From positions 124,001 through 188,000 of the forward strand of contig NZ_JACJTV010000006.1 of the NCBI RefSeq assembly GCF_014698845.1: a stretch of 64,000 nt of DNA, given 5' to 3'. Source of the stretch: Coleofasciculus sp. FACHB-1120 (lineage in GTDB: Bacteria; Cyanobacteriota; Cyanobacteriia; Cyanobacteriales; FACHB-T130). The notes under the pieces are model-generated. The model was not told the DNA's origin and did not search any database. It saw only the letters and a program-made list of their open reading frames with translations. Positions 52,541 through 59,432 of this stretch are shown in pieces. Every line of letters begins with the position of its first letter. The first letter of the stretch is position 1. A program made the translations under genes and the position numbers.

Positions 52541-52996
52541 TTAAATGGGTAGTAACGCCCGCTGGCAAGTCGGACAGATGGCGTGAATCGTCATCTGACA
52601 GTCAAGCAGGTGGTACCCTTCTTTTCTGGCTGTTCTGGTGCCGGTTTTTAAAATCGAGTCATTTTTGAATTCAATCGTCTTGTTACACCGAACACAGATC
52701 AAATGGTGATGGTGATGAGGATAAGGTTGATTGAGTTCGTAATGCTTATGTCCTTCTGCCAGTTCCAGTTCGCGCAAAATGCCCAGCCGAGCCATTAACT
52801 TTAAGGTTCGGTAAATGGTGGATAAGCTTATGTCCTCACCTTCACTGTGCAACAACTCGTGGAGGTCTTCAGCACTAAGATGCTGACCTCTGGGAAGATG
52901 TTGAAAGACATTCAGGATCGTTTCCCGTTGGGGAGTTAAACGCCAGCCCCGTTCGTTCAGTTCAGCCTTGAGTGAGGTTGCTGTGTAGAAAGACAT
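52541..52996 (-). CDS. furA: Ferric uptake regulator FurA
   Basis: 151 residues, the same length as Anabaena FurA as I recall it. The winged-helix DNA-binding domain is at 1-85 (LNERGWRLTPQRETIL, ISLSTIYRTLKLMARLG). The dimerisation domain has the metal-binding HHHHH run (94-98). Five cysteines: Cys101 and Cys104 (CVRC), Cys133, Cys141 and Cys144 (CPTC), matching the two CXXC motifs plus Cys133 of Anabaena FurA. This tells it apart from Zur and PerR paralogues. It represses iron-uptake genes when iron is sufficient and also controls itself. An inverted repeat lies just upstream of the start. Its neighbour is sigC. Confidence 0.93.
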   Translation of the reverse strand: MSFYTATSLKAELNERGWRLTPQRETILNVFQHLPRGQHLSAEDLHELLHSEGEDISLSTIYRTLKLMARLGILRELELAEGHKHYELNQPYPHHHHHLICVRCNKTIEFKNDSILKTGTRTARKEGYHLLDCQMTIHAICPTCQRALLPI

Positions 52997-53002
52997 GTTG
53001 AC

Positions 53003-53031
53003 CTTCTCAAGAAAGTAGCCCTATTGAGAAG
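53003..53031 (-). promoter_or_regulatory. Inverted repeat at the furA start
   Basis: CTTCTCAA (53003-53010) and TTGAGAAG (53024-53031) are a perfect 8-base inverted repeat, with its inner edge seven bases from the furA ATG. It may be an operator for autoregulation or a leader hairpin that hides the ribosome site; no AGGAG is otherwise visible here. Confidence 0.4.
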
Positions 53032-53394
53032 AATAGCGAATTCCTAGGATATTTGCAACAATCGAGGCTTATTGAGAATCTTATTTAATAAGAAACCAGG
53101 CTAGGAGATAGGGAAAGTAAAAGGAAAAAGGAAACAAGAAAAGTAAAGAATTATATCTTTTGCTTTTTTCTTTTTTCTTTTTGACCAACGTTGTGCTTTT
53201 CAGTTGTTAGTTGTAGGATCTCGTTTGATAGGTTGTCTTTGCTGGGTGAAGTATTTACCGCTTTTTACTACCATAGCGGCGCTGCCATCGCCGGGGTTTG
53301 TCGGCTCTGTTGCAAGTAATTAGAGAAACGGGATTAGAACATTTCTCTGTTGCAAGAATAAGACGTTGCAAGACTAAAAGTATATTTGAAATCT

Positions 53395-53424
53395 CAAAAC
53401 CCCCCTTAAAAAAGGGGGGTTTTG
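53395..53424 (-). terminator. Terminator hairpin after sigC
   Basis: CAAAACCCCCCTT (53395-53407) and AAGGGGGGTTTTG (53412-53424) are a perfect 13-base pair with a 4-base loop, 45 bases after the sigC stop. It is also one of the C/G-run palindromes common in cyanobacterial spacers. Confidence 0.7.
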
Positions 53425-53468
53425 AAAAATGAGTCTTGAGCAGTTGTGAAAATGGGAGAACTCCCTCT

Positions 53469-54746
53469 TTAGCCCAAGGACTCCAGATAGTCGCGCACAC
53501 GGTTGCGACGCTTGGGTTGGCGCAACTTTTGTAAGGCTTTGGCTTCAATTTGACGAACTCGTTCTCTAGACAAATCTAGAGCGCGACCAATTTCTGCCAA
53601 GGAATAAGGATGACCATCTCCTAAGCCAAACCGCATCCGAATCACATCTCGCTCACGGCTGGTGAGATCGGCAAGCAACTGCTGCAAATCTCGGTGTAAA
53701 GCTTCTCGCATCAACACTTCTTCGGGAGATATGCTGTCTGTTTCCAGCAAGTCGCCTAGTTCCGTGTCTTTCTCTTTTCCTACCTTAATTTCTAAGGAGA
53801 CAGAGCGAGGAACCCGGAGTAAAACTTCCCGTACCTGCTCCGGTGTCATTTCTAACTCAATGCCGATATCCTCAATACTTGCCGTGCGACCTTTTTCTTG
53901 AGAAATTTTGCGCTGAGCTTTCTTAATTTTGTTGAGCTTTTCAGTGATGTGAACTGGCAGGCGGATGGTGCGACTTTGAGTTGCGATCGCTCTGGTAATT
54001 CCTTGGCGAATCCACCAGTAAGCATAGGTGCTAAACCGATAACCTTTGGTCGGATCGAACTTCTCAACCGCCCGTTCTAGTCCGAGGGTTCCTTCCTGGA
54101 CTAAATCCAACAATTCCAGTCCGCGATTTTGATACTTCTTCGCCACAGAAACTACGAGGCGCAGGTTGGCCTTGATCATGTGTTCTTTGGCGTGAATGCC
54201 AGTTGCCTGAATCCGCTCTAGCTCTTCAACTGCCAGACCTGCGACTTCTGCCCAGCGACGCTTCCCGGCAGCCAATGTGGGCTTCAGGTTGCTCAGCTCA
54301 ATACCCGCTTCCGTCGCCCAGCGTTCCAAAGAAGGACGGTGCCCTAGCTGAGATGCTAAACGATCGTGTACTTCAATCAGATGCACGTAGGGCTGAATCA
54401 CCGGATCTGCCTGATTGGCAGTATTATTTCTCAGCTCCAGCAACCGCATATGACGCTGGACTTTTTGAGCTTCCGAGACTTCCTCATCTCGCCCCAGCAA
54501 CCGAACCCGACCAATTTCCTGAAGATATAACCGAACCAGATCGGTAGTACGACGGCTGGCAGTTGCCCGTAGAGATGCCTCGCTAAGTCGCCCGTACTCT
54601 GTATCTAGACCTTCCATTTCAGGGCTATCAAGATCGTCAACCGGGGGGCGAATATCGTCGTTCAACACGGCAGACCCAAAGTTGTCGTCTGGCAACTCGG
54701 AGTCAAATTCTGTCTCTGTATCTGCATAAAAAGGAGTGGCTGGCAT
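53469..54746 (-). CDS. sigC: Group 2 RNA polymerase sigma factor, SigC-type
   Basis: 425 residues. An acidic N-terminus (1-60) is followed by region 1.2 (TDLVRLYLQEIGRVRLLGRD), a non-conserved segment, region 2 with RFSTYAYWWIRQGITRAIAT for -10 recognition, region 3, and region 4 with SLAEIGRALDLSRERVRQIE for -35 recognition. The full set of regions without the long region 1.1 of SigA makes it a group 2 factor. Assignment to SigC rests on the position beside furA, as in Anabaena PCC 7120, plus length and overall wording. SigC factors respond to stress, carbon-nitrogen status and stationary phase. Confidence 0.8.
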   Translation of the reverse strand: MPATPFYADTETEFDSELPDDNFGSAVLNDDIRPPVDDLDSPEMEGLDTEYGRLSEASLRATASRRTTDLVRLYLQEIGRVRLLGRDEEVSEAQKVQRHMRLLELRNNTANQADPVIQPYVHLIEVHDRLASQLGHRPSLERWATEAGIELSNLKPTLAAGKRRWAEVAGLAVEELERIQATGIHAKEHMIKANLRLVVSVAKKYQNRGLELLDLVQEGTLGLERAVEKFDPTKGYRFSTYAYWWIRQGITRAIATQSRTIRLPVHITEKLNKIKKAQRKISQEKGRTASIEDIGIELEMTPEQVREVLLRVPRSVSLEIKVGKEKDTELGDLLETDSISPEEVLMREALHRDLQQLLADLTSRERDVIRMRFGLGDGHPYSLAEIGRALDLSRERVRQIEAKALQKLRQPKRRNRVRDYLESLG

Positions 54747-55132
54747 AGGGATCTCTCAATTGCGTCCGGAATAATCTTTCAGTTAATCACTTCACTACTT
54801 ATTGCTAGAATTCCCACCCCCTAGGACAAAACAGCGAATGCTGACCTTTCTGTTACTTTCTGTTACATCTATCTGCATAAAACTTGCTGAATTCATCGCT
54901 ATCGATGGGTATGCAGGCAGGGACAATGTGACCTTCAGAAAAACCTGTCTCTAGTAGGATTCAGATTTCTATCTTTGGGTAGTATAGGCAGCGCTCAATT
55001 CTAGAGTAGTGATTTGGGTCAAAGGTCAAATTAATCTACATCACAGCTCGAAGGATTTCCTGAAAAATCCCTAAGGTTAAGAAAGAATATTGGCTCTGAG
55101 AGTTCCCTATAGATGTTTTTAGGGGCGAAAAC
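54747..55132. other. Promoter region of sigC, 3' side of gpsA
   Basis: 386 AT-rich bases between gpsA (stop side) and the sigC start, both minus strand. No ORF or hairpin of note. The repeated TTTCTGTTACTTTCTGTTACAT (54849-54870) near the sigC start is a short direct repeat in the leader. Confidence 0.4.
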
Positions 55133-56116
55133 TTAGGTATATTCGGGTTTGCTGTCTCTTAGCATGAGGGCTTCAACCGCTGAAATTGGGGTGACTTCCC
55201 CTTGAAGCAAGCGGTAGACTTGGTAAGAAATCGGAACTGAAATTTCTTCTCGATCCGCTCGTTGAATGAGTACAGAGGCGGTGTTGACGCCTTCAGCGGT
55301 TCCTTCTAGCTCAGTTAAAACTTCCGAAAGCGTCTTGCCTTGAGCCAACTTGTAACCAACCTGATAATTGCGGCTGAGGCTGCTGTTGCAGGTGGCGAGT
55401 AAGTCACCAAGCCCTGACAATCCATAAAACGTTTCGGGTTGCGCCCCCCAGCAGTTGCCGATACGGATGATTTCAGTTAAGCCACGGGTTAATAAAGCGG
55501 CTTTGGCATTGGTTCCCAGTTGCAAACCATCACAAGTACCAGCAGCGATCGCCATCACGTTCTTTAGCGTTCCGCCAAGTTCCACTCCCAAAGGGTCAGC
55601 ATTGGTATAAACCCGAAAACTGGGAGAAGAAAACACCGCTTGTACCGACGAGGCAGCCGCAGCATCCCGGCTGGCTACCACCGTAGCGGCTGGCAATCCT
55701 TGTTGAATTTCTTTAGCAAGATTTGGCCCCGATAAAACCACCACTGGGCGAGTCGGAAATGCCGCCTGCCAAATCTGCGAAGGGGTGCAGGTGGTGGCAG
55801 GATCTAACCCTTTGGTAGCGGTGACGAAAATTGGCTGAGAAGAGACCGCTTTTTTTACATTCGCCGCTACCTCGCTGACACCTTTCATCGAGATAGCTGA
55901 TAAAACAATTTCAGCATCTTCTAGAACCGCCTCTAAGCTCATCGAAGAGTGACGCGACCACACGCGGACGTGATGACCGTCCTGGGATGCGAGAGAGGCA
56001 AGGGTGGTACCCCAAGCACCCGATCCAAGAATTGCTATCGTGAGTTTTGAGTTTTGACCTTTCGCTTCCCGCAAGGGGACGGTTTTGATTGAGTTAGAGG
56101 AATTCTGGTCACTCAT
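55133..56116 (-). CDS. gpsA: Glycerol-3-phosphate dehydrogenase (NAD(P)+)
   Basis: 327 residues. It makes sn-glycerol 3-phosphate from dihydroxyacetone phosphate for membrane lipid synthesis. The dinucleotide motif is [20 protein letters not shown]. Other family text: [22 protein letters not shown] (active-site region), [20 protein letters not shown] and [20 protein letters not shown]. The first 25 residues are an extension outside the family ([17 protein letters not shown]), partly encoded by intergenic-type TTTTGAGTTTTGAG sequence. Its ATG overlaps the end of lipA by 8 bases, so translation is coupled. Confidence 0.95.
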   Translation of the reverse strand: MSDQNSSNSIKTVPLREAKGQNSKLTIAILGSGAWGTTLASLASQDGHHVRVWSRHSSMSLEAVLEDAEIVLSAISMKGVSEVAANVKKAVSSQPIFVTATKGLDPATTCTPSQIWQAAFPTRPVVVLSGPNLAKEIQQGLPAATVVASRDAAAASSVQAVFSSPSFRVYTNADPLGVELGGTLKNVMAIAAGTCDGLQLGTNAKAALLTRGLTEIIRIGNCWGAQPETFYGLSGLGDLLATCNSSLSRNYQVGYKLAQGKTLSEVLTELEGTAEGVNTASVLIQRADREEISVPISYQVYRLLQGEVTPISAVEALMLRDSKPEYT

Positions 56117-56993
56117 AACTCTTGAATCGAGGATAGCGTTCCATCAATTCCCGCACCTGTTCGGCATGATATGAACTCCGAGTCAGGGGAGAGGAGACGA
56201 TTTGGAGAAATCCCAGCGACTCGCCGCACTCTCTCCAAGCATCAAACTGAGCAGGTGTGACAAAGCTATCGACTTTCAAATGCTTTTGGGAGGGTTGGAG
56301 ATATTGCCCAATCGTCAAAATATCGCAATCGACATCTCGTAAATCTTGCATTACTTGCCGAATTTCGGCGTCAGTTTCTCCCAGTCCTACCATCAAACCA
56401 GATTTTGTGTAGACCCAAGGGGCTAACTCGCGGGTTCGGTGTAGTAGTTCGAGCGATCGCTGATAATTTCCTTGAGGACGCACCCGCCGGTAAAGACTGG
56501 GAACCGTTTCTGTATTGTGGTTTAGCACTTCTGGGGCTGCTTGGAGGATCGTTTCGAGTGCCCCCCAGTTGCCGCACAAGTCAGGAATCAATACCTCAAT
56601 TGTCGTCTTCGGTGAGGTGGCGCGAACTGCTTGAATGCAGCGGACAAACTGAGACGCACCACCATCCGGCAAATCATCCCGGTTCACGGAGGTAATCACG
56701 ACATGATTGAGTCGGAGTCGCCTAACTGCCTCCGCCAAGTTTTCTGGTTCTGTAGGGTCAAGCGCTTTGGGCTTTTTCTCAAAGTCGATATCGCAATAGG
56801 GGCAAGCCCGAGTGCAGGCTGGTCCCATAATTAAAAATGTCGCTGTACCGGCTTGGAAACACTCGCCGATGTTGGGGCAAGAGGCTTCCTCACAAACGGT
56901 ATTCAGCGCCAAATCCCGCAAAATTTCTTTAACACTACCGACCCGCTCCCACTGAGGCGCTTTGACGCGCAACCAATCTGGTTTAACAGCCAC
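56109..56993 (-). CDS. lipA: Lipoyl synthase
   Basis: A 294-residue radical-SAM enzyme that inserts sulfur at C6 and C8 of protein-bound octanoyl groups. The auxiliary [4Fe-4S] cluster motif is [13 protein letters not shown], and the radical-SAM cluster motif is CTRACPYCD. The C-terminal serine ligand region [13 protein letters not shown] matches the conserved RSSY. Other family text is [20 protein letters not shown] and [20 protein letters not shown]. The start is GTG 56993. It is followed by gpsA with an 8-base overlap, an odd pairing of cofactor and lipid genes. Confidence 0.96.
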   Translation of the reverse strand: MAVKPDWLRVKAPQWERVGSVKEILRDLALNTVCEEASCPNIGECFQAGTATFLIMGPACTRACPYCDIDFEKKPKALDPTEPENLAEAVRRLRLNHVVITSVNRDDLPDGGASQFVRCIQAVRATSPKTTIEVLIPDLCGNWGALETILQAAPEVLNHNTETVPSLYRRVRPQGNYQRSLELLHRTRELAPWVYTKSGLMVGLGETDAEIRQVMQDLRDVDCDILTIGQYLQPSQKHLKVDSFVTPAQFDAWRECGESLGFLQIVSSPLTRSSYHAEQVRELMERYPRFKSYE

Positions 56994-57130
56994 AACCCAC
57001 TCTTTTTACTCTCAGTCATACAGAGTTTATCGTAACAAGCAACGGACTCGGTGAATTAATTTCTGGTGGCGTAGGTTGGTGATTTGGGATTTGGCGTGAT
57101 ATCGTGGATCTAGTTTGTCATTTATGACAA

Positions 57131-57204
57131 CGGGATGTGGCGCAGCTTGGTAGCGCACTTCGTTCGGGACGAAGGGGCCGCTGGTTCGAATCCAGTCATC
57201 CCGA
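57131..57204 (+). tRNA. tRNA-Pro (anticodon CGG)
   Basis: Acceptor arms CGGGATG (57131-57137) and CATCCCG (57197-57203) pair perfectly, with discriminator A at 57204. The D arm region is GGCGCAGCTTGGTAGCGC. The anticodon stem is CTTCG..CGAAG with loop TTCGGGA, giving anticodon CGG. The T arm is CTGGTTCGAATCCAG. CCA is not encoded. A T-rich run (TTTTAATTTTTT) follows and may terminate it. Confidence 0.97.
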
Positions 57205-57233
57205 TTTTAATTTTTTGAATGACACTTGCGATG

Positions 57234-57476
57234 TCACCCTGAGGTGCGTCCAATAATTCTCATTTGGCGATCGACAACGTTACCCCTAGACTCCTCAACA
57301 GAGGTATCGGGAACAGGTTCATCAACGTTGTCATAATCATGAGTTGCGTCATTCAGATCCGATTCCTCAGAATAATCGGCGCGTGCGGTATCGGGGCCAG
57401 CATCAGGGGTGAGAAACCCACTGCCAGTGTTATCAGCGCCAACGGCATCAACGTGCTTCGGTTGATTTGAAAACAT
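57234..57476 (-). CDS. Small acidic hypothetical protein
   Basis: 80 residues, strongly acidic and polar (TARADYSEESDLNDATHDYD, NVDEPVPDTSVEESRG), with no signal or membrane segment and probably disordered. The end (DRQMRIIGRTSG) is basic. AGAGGAAAAACA precedes the ATG, which fits a ribosome site. It runs towards the tRNA gene on the other strand. I do not recognise a family. Confidence 0.6.
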   Translation of the reverse strand: MFSNQPKHVDAVGADNTGSGFLTPDAGPDTARADYSEESDLNDATHDYDNVDEPVPDTSVEESRGNVVDRQMRIIGRTSG

Positions 57477-57866
57477 TGTTTTTCCTCTAGCTATTAAGGC
57501 ACAAATGAGATTTCATAACTACAGATTTTTTCTGTCAGGTATGCCATAAGTGTTGAAATTTTATTGCCGCTATACATCAGCCTGAAGGCTTAGACTCAGT
57601 TGAGAGCAATCGCACTTTGCCGATGGAGTGAGATGGGGTGCGATCGCATCTTTACCCCGTTGTCAGTCAGTAATTTTGCTATGGCTAGATGTGATTTTTT
57701 AGGCGTAGACGGGAACACTAAATGAGGGAAGCGATCGCGCCTTTAGCGTTGCGCTTCACTCCACTCAGAATGGAAAATAATAACTTATTAGACTTTTAAG
57801 ACTTTTAAAAAACTCTCTAAAAGTAAAGACAGTTAGTGGCGATCACATCCTCTGCTAGCCCCTTTA
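57477..57866. other. Gene-free region between the acidic protein and the Uma2 gene
   Basis: 390 bases with several HIP1-type sites and an A/T stretch at 57775-57825 (TTAGACTTTTAAGACTTTT, then TAAAAGTAAAGAC, imperfect inverted words) that could end the Uma2 transcript. No gene is seen. Confidence 0.4.
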
Positions 57867-58436
57867 CTACACAAAAAACCGAGACACAGGACAGGTAAAA
57901 TCTGGCAACAGAGGAGAATTAATTTCATCATTAGTTCGCAGCGTTGCAACTAATCTCAGCGTGGCATTTTCGCGGCGGTAGACTTCAACTTGTTGCAAGC
58001 GCCAATCAGCAATCCAATACTCTTGGACTCCCCGCGATGCGTAAAGCTTGAGTTTAGCTTCTCTATCTCGGCGTTCATTCTCCACACCAGGTGATAACAC
58101 CTCCACCACTAATTCTGGTGCGCCAGTCAGATGTCCCGCCTCGTCTAGCAACACAGCTAGTCTTTCGTTGCTAGCCCATACCACATCTGGTATGACGTTA
58201 TCTGATTCGCTGAATAGCACGCCCGGAGTGATGCTTGCTTGCCCTAAACCACTAAACACAGACCAAGCATCAACTTCTCGACAGATGTTGAAGCAGGTGC
58301 GTTGATGCTTCCAGTGAGGCGCTCTGGTCATAAACAACTCTCCATCAATAATCTCATAGCGTGTGCCTTCGTTTTCAGGTAAGAGGTTTATGTCTGTGGT
58401 AGTCCAACGCACTCCATTAGTTATCGTAGGCTGCAT
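57867..58436 (-). CDS. Uma2-family endonuclease-like protein (DUF820)
   Basis: 189 residues from ATG 58436, which has GGAG eight bases upstream; an ATG at 58454 is less likely. The PD-(D/E)XK-like fold has YEIIDGELFMTRAPHWKHQR at the start, the metal site region NVIPDVVWASNERL (Asp) with APELVVEVLSPGVENERRDR (Glu and downstream Arg), and KLKLYASRGVQEYWIADWRL. Uma2 proteins are very numerous in cyanobacteria; nuclease activity is predicted from the fold and a biological role is not established. Confidence 0.88.
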   Translation of the reverse strand: MQPTITNGVRWTTTDINLLPENEGTRYEIIDGELFMTRAPHWKHQRTCFNICREVDAWSVFSGLGQASITPGVLFSESDNVIPDVVWASNERLAVLLDEAGHLTGAPELVVEVLSPGVENERRDREAKLKLYASRGVQEYWIADWRLQQVEVYRRENATLRLVATLRTNDEINSPLLPDFTCPVSRFFV

Positions 58437-58477
58437 AGGAGAACTCCTTTTCATTAGCTGTATATATAGTATCCCTA

Positions 58478-58511
58478 TTAAAAAACCCGGTTTCTCTCCT
58501 GAAACCGGGTT
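58478..58511 (-). terminator. Rho-independent terminator of the nir operon
   Basis: AACCCGGTTTC (58484-58494) and GAAACCGGGTT (58501-58511) are a perfect 11-base pair with a 6-base loop. On the minus strand the stem is followed by six T. It is 23 bases after the nirD stop. Confidence 0.9.
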
Positions 58512-58533
58512 CTTTGATGAAATGTAGCAGGAG

Positions 58534-58896
58534 TTATTCGCTAATAGCTACCTGCACTTTATCTTCCACCACTCTTACAGGAAAAGTAGGAACGCTTACG
58601 GTTTCGTCGTCTAAACATTCTCCGGTAAGCAAGTTAAAATTTTGCTTGTAGATGGGGGATGCAACTTTGGGAATGCCATTGCGATCGCCTACAATTCCCC
58701 GCGACAAGACAAACGCTTTGCTAAAAGGATCGTAATTGCCTAAAGCAAATACATCAGTTTCTTGTCCCACGCGGAAAATCGCCACCTGTTTATCTTCAAC
58801 TAAAGCACAAACTCCTGTGTTAGGAGCGATCGCTGACAGTGGACAGATATCAACCCATGTAGCAATTGTCTGACGAATCGGTAATGCTTGAACCAT
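58534..58896 (-). CDS. nirD: Nitrite reductase (NAD(P)H) small subunit
   Basis: 120 residues. It is a Rieske-fold protein of the NirD type that lacks the usual cluster-binding Cys/His pairs. Family text: WVDICPLSAIAPNTGVCALV, then VAIFRVGQETDVFALGNYDP and FSKAFVLSRGIVGDRNGIPK, then LLTGECLDDE. It partners NirB in reducing nitrite to ammonium. It is the last gene of the operon, 65 bases after the unknown 141-residue gene, followed by the terminator. Confidence 0.93.
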   Translation of the reverse strand: MVQALPIRQTIATWVDICPLSAIAPNTGVCALVEDKQVAIFRVGQETDVFALGNYDPFSKAFVLSRGIVGDRNGIPKVASPIYKQNFNLLTGECLDDETVSVPTFPVRVVEDKVQVAISE

Positions 58897-58961
58897 TTTA
58901 TTTTCCTATTGATTAAGGGTATGACTGTAGCAAAAGCTAGAAAAATTCACCACGGTGCAGT

Positions 58962-59387
58962 TCAAACTAACTCAATCACTCGATATTTTGTTATTTGAAC
59001 CGTACTGCATAGCTCGCTTAGTGCAGGTTCCAAATACAGCACGGCTGCAATGTTCTTTCTGCCGGATTCCTGCTGCTTACGCTTAATTTCCTCCAGCTCT
59101 ACACAATGTTTCTTGACACGAAACATTCCCATGTACTTCCACCTAGCTCGATGTAGTTTGAGAAACACTGGAATAGCGCCTCCTTGTTGGCAGAGCATCT
59201 GAGCTTTCTGTTTCACTTTCGGTGAATCTTCTACCAAAACTTCATCAGGAGCTTTTGAGTCTAGAGCAGGTTTAAAACATCCACACACAATCTTTCCCGC
59301 ACGCTGAGGAAGATAAGTTTGGAGTTCTCCACCAAATGCAGAATGGATTTGATAGCGGGTGTAGGTTTTTCCTACTTCAAATAACAT
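58962..59387 (-). CDS. Unknown 141-residue protein inside the nir operon
   Basis: 141 residues with ATG start. The N-terminus VGKTYTRYQIHSAFGGELQT resembles a small domain seen at the N-terminus of some HNH-type and related proteins, YxRxxIHxxFGGE..., but the match is weak. There are five cysteines (CGC, one in LCQQGG, one in KHCVEL, one in ELCSTV) and a basic central part (LKLHRARWKYMGMFRVKK). There is no signal peptide. It is 45 bases after nirB and 65 bases before nirD, so it is clearly part of the operon. A regulatory or RNA/DNA-binding role is possible; nothing shows it directly. Confidence 0.7.
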   Translation of the reverse strand: MLFEVGKTYTRYQIHSAFGGELQTYLPQRAGKIVCGCFKPALDSKAPDEVLVEDSPKVKQKAQMLCQQGGAIPVFLKLHRARWKYMGMFRVKKHCVELEEIKRKQQESGRKNIAAVLYLEPALSELCSTVQITKYRVIELV

Positions 59388-59432
59388 CAGCTTTTTTTGA
59401 ACTGTAGGTAATGCACCAGAGCAGAGATTAGC

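Larger units (their letters stand above)
52997..53468. other. furA-sigC intergenic region
   Basis: 472 bases with the furA promoter. It contains an inverted repeat at 53003-53031 next to the furA start, an AT-rich segment TTGAGAATCTTATTTAATAAG (53069-53089, one base short of a full palindromic iron-box look), pyrimidine-rich runs near 53155-53180 and the sigC terminator hairpin at 53395. No further gene is seen. Confidence 0.5.
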
